From CAMQRS01 sp964370065 (GTDB lineage: Bacteria; Bacillota_I; Bacilli_A; Erysipelotrichales; Erysipelotrichaceae): 44,046 nt of DNA. The notes under the pieces were generated by a model. It searched no databases and was not told the origin of the DNA. It saw only the letters and a list, made by a program, of their open reading frames with translations. Positions 15,847 through 24,665 of the stretch are shown here, piece by piece. Within the stretch, counting starts at the first letter, position 1. Each line of letters opens with the position of its first letter. A program made the position numbers and the translations under genes. The stretch covers positions 1-44,046 of the forward strand of contig CAYJGK010000013.1 in the NCBI GenBank assembly GCA_964370065.1, in the 5' to 3' direction.

Positions 15847-18528
15847 ATGAAAGAAGTAATTATAATTCCTATGTTTAAAATAGATAATTCCTTCATTGAG
15901 TATATACATACAATTGTGCATACTAATAGATTGATTATTTGTGTCGATGATCATCAAAATGATCAATCGTTAATGAAACAAATACATGAAATACCGGGAT
16001 GTATTGTTATTTGTCATACTCATTCGCAAGGTAGAGATGCTTGCATATACAGTGGAATACAGTATGTTAAACAATTTAATATTCCTATCTCTAATATAGG
16101 GATTACCAAAAAAGGCAGTATGCACATTAGGGAAGTAATAAGCTTGAATAACACCGAACCACAACTACGCATGGGCTCTAATCAATTACAACAAATATTA
16201 TCCCTTGAAAACAGTGTGCGATTTGAACAAAAAATAAAAAAAATTCTAAAAGAAAGAAGAAAAGAAAATCGTGCTTCAGTTTGGTTAATAAAACATCACA
16301 ATGATTTATTTATCATTGCTTTATTTTGTTTAGTATATATAGGTTTTGTATATACACTGACACGAAATGATAGCTATTATGCATCTACATTAGATTATCA
16401 AACTCAACATATGCTATTTCCTGATTATTTACGACAATTATTTTATGATACAAAAGATTTATTTCCTGATTTTATGCCACATATAGGTGCTGGACAAAAT
16501 ATATTTAATATTACTTACTATGGTTTATACAGTCCTATTATTTTCATATCGTACTGCTTACCTAATGTGTCAATGATTGATTACTTAATAATGAGTATGC
16601 ATATTATTGTAGTAGGAAGTGCAATACTCTTTTATTTCTTTTTGAGAAAAAATAAATGTAGTGAAATGATTGCACTTATCGTTAGCTTTATGTATTTATT
16701 TGCTAGTCCTGTATTGTTTCACAGTCATCGTCATATTATGTTTGTGAATTATTTGTTGTTTTTGATGATGGGATTATTTGGAGTTCATCGTTTCATAGAA
16801 AAACAGAAAAGTGGGTTGCTTATTTGTAGTTTATTGTTGCTAGTCACAACTAATTATTTATATGGGTTTGCTTCTTTTTTAATGCTGTACAGTTATTGTT
16901 TGTATCGTAGCCGATTATCTTCATACTTCAAAACTGTATTTTATTATAGTGTACCTTTTCTTTTAAGTGCAGGGATGAGTGCAATGCTATTATTGCCAAC
17001 ATTATATACTTTATTGACAAATCGTAATGCAAGCAATGTGGACATAAGTATAATCGAATTGTTTACACCAAACTTTGATATGCTATATGATCCCTATTCT
17101 TTAGGCATTAGCATTCCTAGCTTGCTATTATTAGTAGTTGTTGCAATTGCGGGCAAACGCAAACAAAAAAGAATGAGTTTATTTTTACTTATTGTCATGA
17201 GTTTCCCTATTTTTAATTTTATTCTAAATGGATTTATGTATGATAATCCCAAATCTCTTATTCCATTTTTACCATTAGTTCTATTATTTGCAGCATATGG
17301 GTTACAGATAATTTGGGATAATTTAAGAAGTGTTGTCAAAATAATGGTGGGAGGATATCTTGTTTTAAGCACTGGTATGATTAGTTATCAAACGAGTGCT
17401 ACTGATACACTGATTGACAAATCGACACTAACTGAACAAGAGCAACAATACGCTTACTATTATGAGTATTTAGCGACATATGATAGTGGAATGTATCGCA
17501 TCAGTAATCAACTTAATGGTGTTAATACAGTTAATTTTGTGAATGGTATGCAGGAATATTCTAGTTCTATTTATGCTTCAACCTCTTCTAAAATATATGA
17601 ATATTTTAATGAGAAAGTAATGATGAATGAAATACCTTATCGCAATGATTTTATTATTGCATCTTCTAATAATTATTTTTCGCAAATGTTGTTAGCAGAA
17701 AAATACATTATTACCAAACAACAATTAGGTGTAGGATATGTATTGATTCATGAATACGAAAACATTTTTATTTATCAAAATGTTAATGCCTATCCATATG
17801 CATATGTAGCAGAAGAGTTAAATTATATGCAATTATTTGAAGAAACTAAGATTGAAGCAAGCATTTTATCAAAAAAACATGTGCAAATAAAAACAGATGG
17901 AGAGAGTGTTACGATAGATTCACAAACAGATGGTTTGATGGAAGTTAAGTTAGATGGGATAAACAAAAATCAATTTCTAAAAATACAGTTTGATTTGAAG
18001 CCACAAAAAAATGATTTGAGAATGGAAATTAATGGTATCGTTAATAAACTAACGAGTCAAACTTGGAAATACTATAATCATAATGAAACATTTACATATG
18101 TATTGACAAAAAATGATGTATTAAATATCGAACTGAGTAAGGGGGTATATGAAATAAGTAATGTTTCTATGAGTGTATTAGATTATGATCTTATTAATCA
18201 AGATGCTATCATACCCCTGCAGATTGACACAAACACCACACAAAAAGAAATAGTATCTGGCCATATACAACTATCATCAGATAGTGTATTGCATGTGAGT
18301 GTTCCATATGATGTAGGTTTTAGTGTACTTGTAAATGGTGAATCTACAATGTATGAAAAGTCAGAATTAGGGTTTATTAGTATACCTATTAAGAAAGGAA
18401 CGAATGCTATTCAAATAAGCTATCATGCTCCTTACAAAAGAGAGGGAATAGCTGTCAGTTTGATAAGTATAATTCTTTGTATTATATATAAAATGAAAGA
18501 GGGGAAAAGAGATGAAAAAAACAATTAG
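15847..18528 (+). CDS. YfhO-family GT-C membrane protein with GT2-like N-terminal domain
   Basis: An 893-residue polytopic protein. The central part (about 155-530) carries some ten or more hydrophobic segments and the YfhO-like stretch YLRQLFYDTKDLFPDFMPHI with GAGQNIFNITYYGLYSP; the C-terminal ~350 residues are mainly soluble and strand-rich, ending in one more helix. B. subtilis YfhO, with CsbB and GtcA, is needed for GlcNAc decoration of lipoteichoic acid; the two following genes are exactly those partners, so I infer a glycosyltransferase acting outside the membrane on a wall polymer. Odd feature: the first ~130 residues resemble a GT2 fold (VVIP-like IIIPMFK, ICVDDHQNDQS, HSQGRDACIYSGI) but lack the DXD metal site. 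The next gene starts 17 nt before this one ends. Confidence 0.85.
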   Translation: MKEVIIIPMFKIDNSFIEYIHTIVHTNRLIICVDDHQNDQSLMKQIHEIPGCIVICHTHSQGRDACIYSGIQYVKQFNIPISNIGITKKGSMHIREVISLNNTEPQLRMGSNQLQQILSLENSVRFEQKIKKILKERRKENRASVWLIKHHNDLFIIALFCLVYIGFVYTLTRNDSYYASTLDYQTQHMLFPDYLRQLFYDTKDLFPDFMPHIGAGQNIFNITYYGLYSPIIFISYCLPNVSMIDYLIMSMHIIVVGSAILFYFFLRKNKCSEMIALIVSFMYLFASPVLFHSHRHIMFVNYLLFLMMGLFGVHRFIEKQKSGLLICSLLLLVTTNYLYGFASFLMLYSYCLYRSRLSSYFKTVFYYSVPFLLSAGMSAMLLLPTLYTLLTNRNASNVDISIIELFTPNFDMLYDPYSLGISIPSLLLLVVVAIAGKRKQKRMSLFLLIVMSFPIFNFILNGFMYDNPKSLIPFLPLVLLFAAYGLQIIWDNLRSVVKIMVGGYLVLSTGMISYQTSATDTLIDKSTLTEQEQQYAYYYEYLATYDSGMYRISNQLNGVNTVNFVNGMQEYSSSIYASTSSKIYEYFNEKVMMNEIPYRNDFIIASSNNYFSQMLLAEKYIITKQQLGVGYVLIHEYENIFIYQNVNAYPYAYVAEELNYMQLFEETKIEASILSKKHVQIKTDGESVTIDSQTDGLMEVKLDGINKNQFLKIQFDLKPQKNDLRMEINGIVNKLTSQTWKYYNHNETFTYVLTKNDVLNIELSKGVYEISNVSMSVLDYDLINQDAIIPLQIDTNTTQKEIVSGHIQLSSDSVLHVSVPYDVGFSVLVNGESTMYEKSELGFISIPIKKGTNAIQISYHAPYKREGIAVSLISIILCIIYKMKEGKRDEKNN

Positions 18529-19468
18529 TGTGATTGTATCTTGTTTTAATGAAGCACAAACAATTCCATATTTTTATGAAGCTATCAATCAAGTGGCTAA
18601 TCAAATGGATATTTTACAATTCGAATTTTTATTTGTGAATGATGGGTCTAGTGATGAAACACTATCCATTATTAAACAATATGCTAGACAAGATTCACGA
18701 ATACGATACGTATCGTTTTCTAGAAACTTTGGAAAAGAAGCAGCCATGTATGCGGGGTTACAACATTGTACAGGCGATTATGTGACATTGATGGATGCAG
18801 ATTTACAAGACCCACCATCACTATTACCAAAAATGTATGAATACATAGCCAAACAGGGATATGATCAAGTTGCTACAAAAAGAGCAACAAGAAAAGGAGA
18901 ACCCAAATTAAGAAGTCTCTTTGCCAATATATTTTATAAAATAATTAATAAAATGAGCCAAGTAGAAATGGTATCTGGAGCAAGGGATTATCGTTTGATG
19001 AGTCGTAAAGTTGTAGATGCTATTTTGGAACTAAAAGAGGTAAATCGCTATTCAAAAGGAATATTTAGTTATGTAGGGTTTGAAACTAAATGGTTAGAAT
19101 ATGATAATATTGAACGGGTAGCAGGGTATACAAAATGGTCTTTTATCAAACTATTTCACTATGCAATAGAAGGCATTTTATCTTTCACTACTTCTTTATT
19201 ATCGTTAGCATCTATATTGGGTATTTTTACATTTTGCATCTCTATTATTTTAATTGTAATTATAGTCATACGTACATTATTATTCGCAGACCCAGTAAGT
19301 GGATGGCCTTCTACCATTTGTATTATTTTATTAATCGGGGGTTTACAATTATTTTGTTTAGGTGTGATTGGTGAATATTTAGGCAAAAATTACTTAGAAA
19401 CAAAAAATAGACCTATCTATATAGTCAAAGAAACAGAAAGTGATATAAGATTGTATGAAAGAAGCTAG
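18512..19468 (+). CDS. csbB: CsbB/GtrB-type polyprenyl-phosphate glycosyltransferase
   Basis: GT2-family enzyme of 318 residues that should transfer a sugar from a nucleotide donor to undecaprenyl phosphate on the cytoplasmic face. It shows VIVSCFNEAQTI, the NDGSSDET motif (43-50), SRNFGKEAAMYAGL, the metal-binding MDADLQDPP (94-102) and the RDYRLMSR loop. Two C-terminal membrane helices (about 222-250 and 265-290) are typical of the CsbB/GtrB/DPM-like group. It overlaps both neighbours. With the YfhO-type and GtcA-type genes it makes a complete three-component glycosylation module. The sugar cannot be read from the sequence; GlcNAc would follow the Bacillus model. Confidence 0.92.
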   Translation: MKKTISVIVSCFNEAQTIPYFYEAINQVANQMDILQFEFLFVNDGSSDETLSIIKQYARQDSRIRYVSFSRNFGKEAAMYAGLQHCTGDYVTLMDADLQDPPSLLPKMYEYIAKQGYDQVATKRATRKGEPKLRSLFANIFYKIINKMSQVEMVSGARDYRLMSRKVVDAILELKEVNRYSKGIFSYVGFETKWLEYDNIERVAGYTKWSFIKLFHYAIEGILSFTTSLLSLASILGIFTFCISIILIVIIVIRTLLFADPVSGWPSTICIILLIGGLQLFCLGVIGEYLGKNYLETKNRPIYIVKETESDIRLYERS

Positions 19469-19820
19469 TCTATATGTTGTGTTTGGTATTTTAACAACAA
19501 TAATCAACATCGCAAGTTATGCTGTGATTAGTCCATTTATGCATTATCAATTAGCTAATATAGTTGCTTGGATTCTTTGTGTAATGTTTGCTTTTCTAGT
19601 GAATAAATATTTTGTATTTAATAAAACCTCTTCTATTCATTTAATAAAAGAACTTTTACAATTTTATAGTTTTCGTTTAGTTTCATTACTTTGTGAAATA
19701 TTTTTACTATATGTGTTTATAGATATATTGGCATACTCATCTCTTATCGCTAAAATTATCATAAATGCATTAGTAATTATAATCAATTATTTTTATAGTA
19801 AATATAAAATATTTAAATAA
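19455..19820 (+). CDS. gtcA: GtrA/GtcA-family small membrane protein (putative lipid-sugar flippase)
   Basis: A 121-residue protein with four hydrophobic helices and the GtrA-family motif FLVNKYFVFNK after the second helix. Family knowledge: GtcA/GtrA proteins are thought to flip the undecaprenyl-phosphate sugar made by a CsbB/GtrB enzyme to the outer leaflet. The start ATG lies 14 nt inside the end of the csbB-type gene and has no clear RBS, which points to translational coupling. It is the last gene of the operon; I see no strong terminator before the sulP promoter. Confidence 0.92.
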   Translation: MKEASLYVVFGILTTIINIASYAVISPFMHYQLANIVAWILCVMFAFLVNKYFVFNKTSSIHLIKELLQFYSFRLVSLLCEIFLLYVFIDILAYSSLIAKIIINALVIIINYFYSKYKIFK

Positions 19821-19838
19821 CAGAGTACTGTAAAATTA

Positions 19839-19868
19839 GTTTGACTATCAAACAAATAGTGTTATAAT
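19839..19868 (+). promoter_or_regulatory. sulP promoter with palindrome over the -35 box
   Basis: TTGACT (19841-19846), a 16-nt spacer and TATAAT (19863-19868) make a near-consensus promoter. The -35 sits inside GTTTGA-CTA-TCAAAC (19839-19853), a perfect 6-bp inverted repeat with a 3-nt centre, which is a candidate repressor operator. Confidence 0.65.
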
Positions 19869-19898
19869 GTTTAACAGTATTTAAGAGGAGGTCTAGTT

Positions 19899-21524
19899 TT
19901 GAAAAATTACATTTTAGATTTAAAAAGAGAATTTCAAGGATATAATAGTACTTCGTTTATGAAGGACTTATTTGCCGGGATTACTTTAGCAGCTGTCGCG
20001 TTGCCTTTAGCGCTAGCGTTTGGGGTGAGCGCGGGAGCTAGTGCAGCGGCAGGAATGATTACTGCAATTATCGCTGGTATTGTAATTGGAACATTATCAG
20101 GAGCTAGTTATTTGATTAGTGGGCCAACTGGAGCAATGAGTGCTATTTTAATTGGATTAACAATGCAGTATGGTCTACAAGGTGTATTCATTGCAGGATT
20201 TTTATCTGGTATTATCTTAATTTTATGTAGTTTATTCAAATTAGGAAAAGTATTAAGCTTTATTCCAAGCAGTGTTATCTCTGGGTTTACTAGTGGAATT
20301 GCAATTATTATAGCAACTGGACAAATTGATAATTTCTTTGGGAGTGCCTCACATGGCGAAGGTGTGATTGAGCAATTTGCTTATTATTTCAATCATGGAT
20401 TTTCAGTTGAATGGACTAGTATTTTATTTGGTGTGATGGTGGTAGCCATCATGGTATGTTGGCCAAAAAAATATAGCTTTGTTCCTGCATCACTAATTGC
20501 ATTACTCTTTACGTTAATTTTAAATATCACACTTCAATTCGATGTTATTGAAGTAGGGAGTATACCTAGTTCATTAATTGCAGACGATCGTTTGCATTTG
20601 TTCTCGATAAATTTATCAACGATCAATGAGTTAATCCTGCCTGCTATTTCGATTGCTGCGTTAGGAATGATTGAATCTTTATTATGTGGTGCAAGTGGTG
20701 GAAAAATGAAAAAAGAGAAAATGAATGCTGATCGTGAATTATTCGCACAAGGATTAGGAAATATGTTAATTCCGTTTTTTGGGGGAGTCCCTGCAACTGC
20801 TGCCATCGCTAGAACAAGCGTAGCAATTAAATCAGGAGCTAAAACAAGGGTAGTGAGCATTGTTCATTCCTTAGTATTGGTGGCTTCTATGTTCTTATTT
20901 GCCCCGTTTATGTCTAAGATTCCAATGGCTGCATTAGCTGGGGTATTAATGGTTACTGCATTTAGAATGAATGAATGGAAAGAAATAAACTATATGTTTT
21001 CTAAACGCTTAAAAACAAGTATTGCACAATTTTTAGTTACAATGATTGCAACTGTTATATTTGATTTAACAATTGCCATTTTATTAGGAATTGTTGTATC
21101 CATGATTTTATTTGTCGCAAAAAATGCAACATTACATATTACATCAACTAAAGTAGATGCCAAACGTATACAAACACCACTTCAATATCATCATAAAGAT
21201 AGTGTTGTTTTATATGTAAGTGGACCATTATTCTTTGCCAATCAAGAAAAATTATTGCATGCTTTTGAGTGCCAAGCAATAGAATCAAGTGCTATCATAA
21301 TCTCTATGCGTGGAGTTTCCTCTATTGACGAAAGTGGTGCAAATGAACTAAAGTTGATTAATGAAAGTGCTAAACATCATGATTGTGAAGTGTACTTATG
21401 TGGTATACAAGAAACAGTGAAACAACAATTACATCGTTACGAAGTGGAAAACTTATACCAAGGATATATCATGTGGGATGCATTAGAAGCCATTCAGATG
21501 ATTGATTCTAAATACTATAAATGA
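19899..21524 (+). CDS. SulP/SLC26-family anion transporter with STAS domain
   Basis: A 541-residue membrane transporter. The start is TTG with a strong AGAGGAGG 7 nt upstream; no better start is present. The first ~410 residues are the multi-helix SulP domain, with the family's early motif DLFAGITLAAVALPLALAFG and the conserved GPTGAMSAIL; GGVPATAAIARTSVAIKSGA lies further on. The C-terminal ~120 residues form a cytoplasmic STAS domain (VVLYVSGPLFFANQ, SIDESGANEL). Substrates in this family include sulfate, bicarbonate and dicarboxylates; no carbonic anhydrase or sulfur gene is adjacent, so the substrate stays open. The gene has its own promoter and converges on a HAD phosphatase gene. Confidence 0.92.
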   Translation: MKNYILDLKREFQGYNSTSFMKDLFAGITLAAVALPLALAFGVSAGASAAAGMITAIIAGIVIGTLSGASYLISGPTGAMSAILIGLTMQYGLQGVFIAGFLSGIILILCSLFKLGKVLSFIPSSVISGFTSGIAIIIATGQIDNFFGSASHGEGVIEQFAYYFNHGFSVEWTSILFGVMVVAIMVCWPKKYSFVPASLIALLFTLILNITLQFDVIEVGSIPSSLIADDRLHLFSINLSTINELILPAISIAALGMIESLLCGASGGKMKKEKMNADRELFAQGLGNMLIPFFGGVPATAAIARTSVAIKSGAKTRVVSIVHSLVLVASMFLFAPFMSKIPMAALAGVLMVTAFRMNEWKEINYMFSKRLKTSIAQFLVTMIATVIFDLTIAILLGIVVSMILFVAKNATLHITSTKVDAKRIQTPLQYHHKDSVVLYVSGPLFFANQEKLLHAFECQAIESSAIIISMRGVSSIDESGANELKLINESAKHHDCEVYLCGIQETVKQQLHRYEVENLYQGYIMWDALEAIQMIDSKYYK

Positions 21525-21527
21525 GAA

Positions 21528-21562
21528 AAAACGAACTCTAAATGAATCATAGAGTTCGTTTT
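21528..21562. terminator. Bidirectional terminator between sulP and the HAD gene
   Basis: AAAACGAACTCTA (21528-21540) pairs perfectly with TAGAGTTCGTTTT (21550-21562) around a 9-nt loop; A and T tracts flank both sides, serving the two convergent genes. Confidence 0.85.
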
Positions 21563-21567
21563 ATTTA

Positions 21568-22347
21568 TTAGTCCTGTATCCATCCATGATGAATGCAGGC
21601 TTTATATATTCCGTCGTTTACATTCGAATCGCATACATAATCAGCTTTCTCTTTTAAAGCGTCGCATGCATTTCCCATAGCAATGCAATACCAATCATCA
21701 GTAAACATGACTAAGTCGTTGTAGTCATCACCAAAAACAACAACATCTTTTATATCTGCTTGTAAATATTGCATCATATTTTGTATTCCAATTTGTTTCG
21801 CGTCGTGTTGAAACATTAAGTACTCTTGTACATAACGCAAGTGTCCTAAAGTAGATTTTGAGGTAAGCAGATGTTCTTGTGTAATAGGTAGAGCTAAATA
21901 TATTTTATAAATGTGCTCTACATTATGATAGTCAAATAAAGGATTAATATGGTAAGTAGTATCTTCTTGACGTTCTCCTACTTGTTCTCTAAAACAATCA
22001 TCTTTGCTATAGCAAGCAATGGAATCATCAATAGCAACTAAGAAACCAATACCTAGCTGTTCTGCCTCTTCTAATACCGTAATTGCCTTTTGTTTATCTA
22101 ATGGATTATTTTCGATTAAAACATGGTTGTACACTAATCCAGCACCACCACTACAAACCATGTTAGATAGCCCTATACTTTCCATTACATTTCTTGCTTT
22201 GTAATGTGCTCTTCCTGTTGCGATGCTAACAAAGTGCCCAGCCTCTTCTAATTTCTGCAATGCTAATTGTGCACTTGGCACAATTTGTTTTGTTTGATTA
22301 TCGGTAAGTGTACCATCAATATCAAAGAAAAAATATTTTTTATTCAT
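21568..22347 (-). CDS. Cof-type HAD-superfamily phosphatase
   Basis: A 259-residue hydrolase of HAD subfamily IIB. Motif I is FFFDIDGTLT with nucleophile D9 and acid D11; motif II is in SIATGRAHYKAR; motif IV is VVFGDDYNDLVMF. A cap domain lies between motifs II and IV. Such enzymes dephosphorylate sugar phosphates, flavin or PLP-type cofactors; the substrate is not predictable here. I start at the ATG at 22347, which begins MNKKYFFFDIDG and has a G-rich RBS upstream, rather than 30 nt upstream, where the extra codons include the -10 region. Confidence 0.92.
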   Translation of the reverse strand: MNKKYFFFDIDGTLTDNQTKQIVPSAQLALQKLEEAGHFVSIATGRAHYKARNVMESIGLSNMVCSGGAGLVYNHVLIENNPLDKQKAITVLEEAEQLGIGFLVAIDDSIACYSKDDCFREQVGERQEDTTYHINPLFDYHNVEHIYKIYLALPITQEHLLTSKSTLGHLRYVQEYLMFQHDAKQIGIQNMMQYLQADIKDVVVFGDDYNDLVMFTDDWYCIAMGNACDALKEKADYVCDSNVNDGIYKACIHHGWIQD

Positions 22348-22367
22348 CCTGTCGCCCCCTTTGTACC

Positions 22368-22376
22368 AGTATAGCA
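22368..22376 (-). promoter_or_regulatory. Extended -10 promoter of the HAD phosphatase gene
   Basis: On the minus strand TGC-TATACT (complement of 22368-22376) lies 20 nt upstream of the start codon. No clear -35 is visible. Confidence 0.5.
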
Positions 22377-22449
22377 TATTCTAATTAATTACTCATAAAA
22401 AAAGGTGCATTACAATACTGTTTTTGATAGAATAGGTAAGGAGGATTTT

Positions 22450-22968
22450 ATGAAACAATTGCAACCTGATCAATTACCACAAGTGATAGCTATTTTAAAA
22501 AAGAGTTTTAATCGAGGGGAGTTGCGAACTACTATTGATTTTAAACAAAGATGGGAAGCTAACCAATTTTGTGTATGGGCTATTTGTAATGAACAAAAAA
22601 TCCAAGCATTAAGTGTTTGTTGGGAGATCAATCACTTTTTATATATAGAATATTTATGTGTCACACCAAACCTTCGCAATGTAGGGCTAGGCAGTTTATT
22701 ACTAGGTTTATTAACACAACAGTATGCCCAGCATACAATCGTGTTAGAAGCTAGCGAAATAGAAGATGAAGAAACACGTAAGCGTGTTTTATTTTATGAA
22801 CGTAACGGATTTTATTATTATCCAACTGGATATAAACAGCCAGCTTTACATGAAACAATCAATGAACATTTATTACATGTGATGAGTTATCCCAAACCAT
22901 TATTAGAAAAAGAATATAAAACAATTAAAGAATCACTATTTGATATCGTATATGAAGTCAAAGGATAG
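22450..22968 (+). CDS. GNAT-family N-acetyltransferase
   Basis: A 172-residue GCN5-related acetyltransferase. The acetyl-CoA-binding motif A is visible as IEYLCVTPNLRNVGLGSLLL, and a later segment, RKRVLFYERNGFYYYPTGY, fits motif B. The start is the ATG at 22450, preceded by a perfect AAGGAGG (22438-22444); in-frame codons upstream from 22405 pass through this RBS. It is followed 9 nt later by the ABC-F gene, so the two are likely co-transcribed. The substrate is unknown; the aromatic C-terminal part gives no clue that I can name. Confidence 0.88.
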   Translation: MKQLQPDQLPQVIAILKKSFNRGELRTTIDFKQRWEANQFCVWAICNEQKIQALSVCWEINHFLYIEYLCVTPNLRNVGLGSLLLGLLTQQYAQHTIVLEASEIEDEETRKRVLFYERNGFYYYPTGYKQPALHETINEHLLHVMSYPKPLLEKEYKTIKESLFDIVYEVKG

Positions 22969-22977
22969 GAGAGTACA

Positions 22978-24531
22978 ATGAGTATTGTAACAGTAGAAAA
23001 AGTATCCCACAGTTTTGGGGGTAGACAAATTTTAGAAGATGTATCGTTCCGTATGAATAATGGAGAACATATTGGATTGGTCGGAGCAAACGGAGAAGGG
23101 AAAAGTACATTCTTAAATATCGTGACGGGTAAATTAACACCAGAACAAGGTAAGGTAGAGTGGTGCAATCGTATCACTAGCGGATACCTGGATCAACATA
23201 CACAATTAAAACCTGGATTAACAATTAAAGATGTATTAGAAACAGCATTTATTCATTTATTTGATTTAGAAAAAGAGATGTTAGAAATCTATGAAAAAAT
23301 GTGTGATTGTTCAGAAGAAGATATGAATAAATATATGGAAGATGTTGGAGAAATACAAGATATTTTAGAAAATAGTGGTTTCTATATTATTGATACTAAA
23401 ATTAATGAAGTTGCTCAAGGGTTAGGTTTAATGGACATTGGATTAGATAAGGATGTTTCACAATTAAGTGGTGGACAACGTAGTAAGGTTTTACTAACTA
23501 AATTATTATTAGAGAACCCAATGATTTTAATTTTAGATGAACCAACAAACTACTTAGATGAAGAGCATATTAATTGGTTAAGAAATTTCTTACAAAACTA
23601 TGAAAATGCATTTATTTTAGTATCGCATGATATCCCGTTCTTAAATAGTGTAATCAACTTGATTTATCATGTCGAAAACTGTGAAATGACACGTTATGCA
23701 GGAGACTATGATTATTTTTTAGCACAACATGCATTGAAAAAAAGACAAGCTGAATCAGCGTATCAAAAACAGCAAAAGGAAATAGTGGAATTGGAAGACT
23801 TTATTGCACGTAACAAAGCAAGAGTAGCCACTCGTAATATGGCAAATTCAAGACAAAAAAAATTAGATAAAATGCAAATGCTAACTAAACCAAAAGAAAA
23901 ACCAAAGCCAGTATTTGGATTCCTGGAAGCAAGAACACCTGGTCGTGTAATCTTTGAATGTAAAGACTTAGTGATTGGGTATAATGAGGCATTGACTGCA
24001 CCTTTAAATTTCTTGATGGAACGCAATCAAAAAATTGCAATTAAAGGAGTGAATGGATTAGGTAAAACAACTTTATTAAAAACACTTTTAGGTATTATTC
24101 CACCATTTTCTGGAAGTGTAGAAGTGGACCAATTTGTCGAACCAGGCTTTTTCGCACAAGAAGATGTGGGAAATACCCAAACAGCTTTAGATTTTATTTG
24201 GGATGAATTTCCTGGTTGTAATAATGGTGAAATTCGTTCAATGTTAGCTAAATGTGGATTGACGACTGATCATATTGAAAGTGCGATTTATGTATTAAGT
24301 GGTGGGGAACAAGCAAAAGTACGTTTATGTAAAATTATGAATCGCGAATGTAATACACTAGTACTAGATGAGCCAACAAACCATTTAGATGTGGAAGCAA
24401 AAGAAGAGTTAAAAAGGGCAGTGAAACAATTTAAAGGAAGTGTTATTTTGGTTTCACACGAGCCTGAATTTTACCAAGATATTGTAACTGAAATTTATAA
24501 TTTAGAAGATTGGACAACTAAAATAATATAA
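22978..24531 (+). CDS. ABC-F family ATPase
   Basis: A 517-residue soluble protein with two ABC cassettes and no membrane segment. NBD1 has Walker A GANGEGKST, signature LSGGQRSKV and Walker B LILDEPTNYLD; NBD2 has GVNGLGKTT, LSGGEQAKV and LVLDEPTNHLD. A basic helical linker between them (about residues 245-305, with KKRQAESAYQKQQKEIVELE) corresponds to the P-site tRNA interaction motif. ABC-F proteins bind the ribosomal E site and either resolve stalled translation or protect against antibiotics. I cannot assign it to a named housekeeping or resistance subfamily; being next to a GNAT gene is not enough to call it resistance. Confidence 0.92.
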   Translation: MSIVTVEKVSHSFGGRQILEDVSFRMNNGEHIGLVGANGEGKSTFLNIVTGKLTPEQGKVEWCNRITSGYLDQHTQLKPGLTIKDVLETAFIHLFDLEKEMLEIYEKMCDCSEEDMNKYMEDVGEIQDILENSGFYIIDTKINEVAQGLGLMDIGLDKDVSQLSGGQRSKVLLTKLLLENPMILILDEPTNYLDEEHINWLRNFLQNYENAFILVSHDIPFLNSVINLIYHVENCEMTRYAGDYDYFLAQHALKKRQAESAYQKQQKEIVELEDFIARNKARVATRNMANSRQKKLDKMQMLTKPKEKPKPVFGFLEARTPGRVIFECKDLVIGYNEALTAPLNFLMERNQKIAIKGVNGLGKTTLLKTLLGIIPPFSGSVEVDQFVEPGFFAQEDVGNTQTALDFIWDEFPGCNNGEIRSMLAKCGLTTDHIESAIYVLSGGEQAKVRLCKIMNRECNTLVLDEPTNHLDVEAKEELKRAVKQFKGSVILVSHEPEFYQDIVTEIYNLEDWTTKII

Positions 24532-24537
24532 TTTCAT

Positions 24538-24556
24538 TGTAAAAAGTTACATTTTT
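24538..24556 (+). terminator. Weak terminator-like hairpin after the ABC-F gene
   Basis: TGTAA (24538-24542) and TTACA (24547-24551) form a 5-bp stem with loop AAAG, followed by TTTTT. The stem is short, so termination may be partial. Confidence 0.35.
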
Positions 24557-24587
24557 AAATATTTCTTTCATTTTCTTTCTTTTTACC

Positions 24588-24616
24588 TTGACTTTCATTA
24601 GTAGATTATATAGAAT
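24588..24616 (+). promoter_or_regulatory. Promoter of gltBD
   Basis: TTGACT (24588-24593), a 17-nt spacer and TAGAAT (24611-24616). It lies upstream of a terminator hairpin; the 19 nt between that hairpin's T tract and the gltB ATG leave no room for another promoter. GltB transcription must therefore start here, or come from upstream, and pass the hairpin. Confidence 0.6.
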
Positions 24617-24633
24617 AAATGAGAACAAAGAGG

Positions 24634-24665
24634 TTCAATGCATTTTTTTTGCATTGAATTTTTTT
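24634..24665 (+). terminator. Intrinsic terminator in the gltB leader (possible attenuator)
   Basis: TTCAATGCA (24634-24642) pairs with TGCATTGAA (24650-24658) around a seven-T loop, followed by a run of seven T. It sits between the probable promoter and the gltB RBS (AGGAGG 24671-24676). The predicted transcript starts only about 10 nt before the stem, so there is no space for a conventional upstream antiterminator. Confidence 0.7.

Noticed and set aside
19135..19374. Second frame inside the csbB-type gene
   Set aside because: It encodes a Tyr/Ile-rich hydrophobic shadow of the two membrane helices of the real gene and has no RBS.
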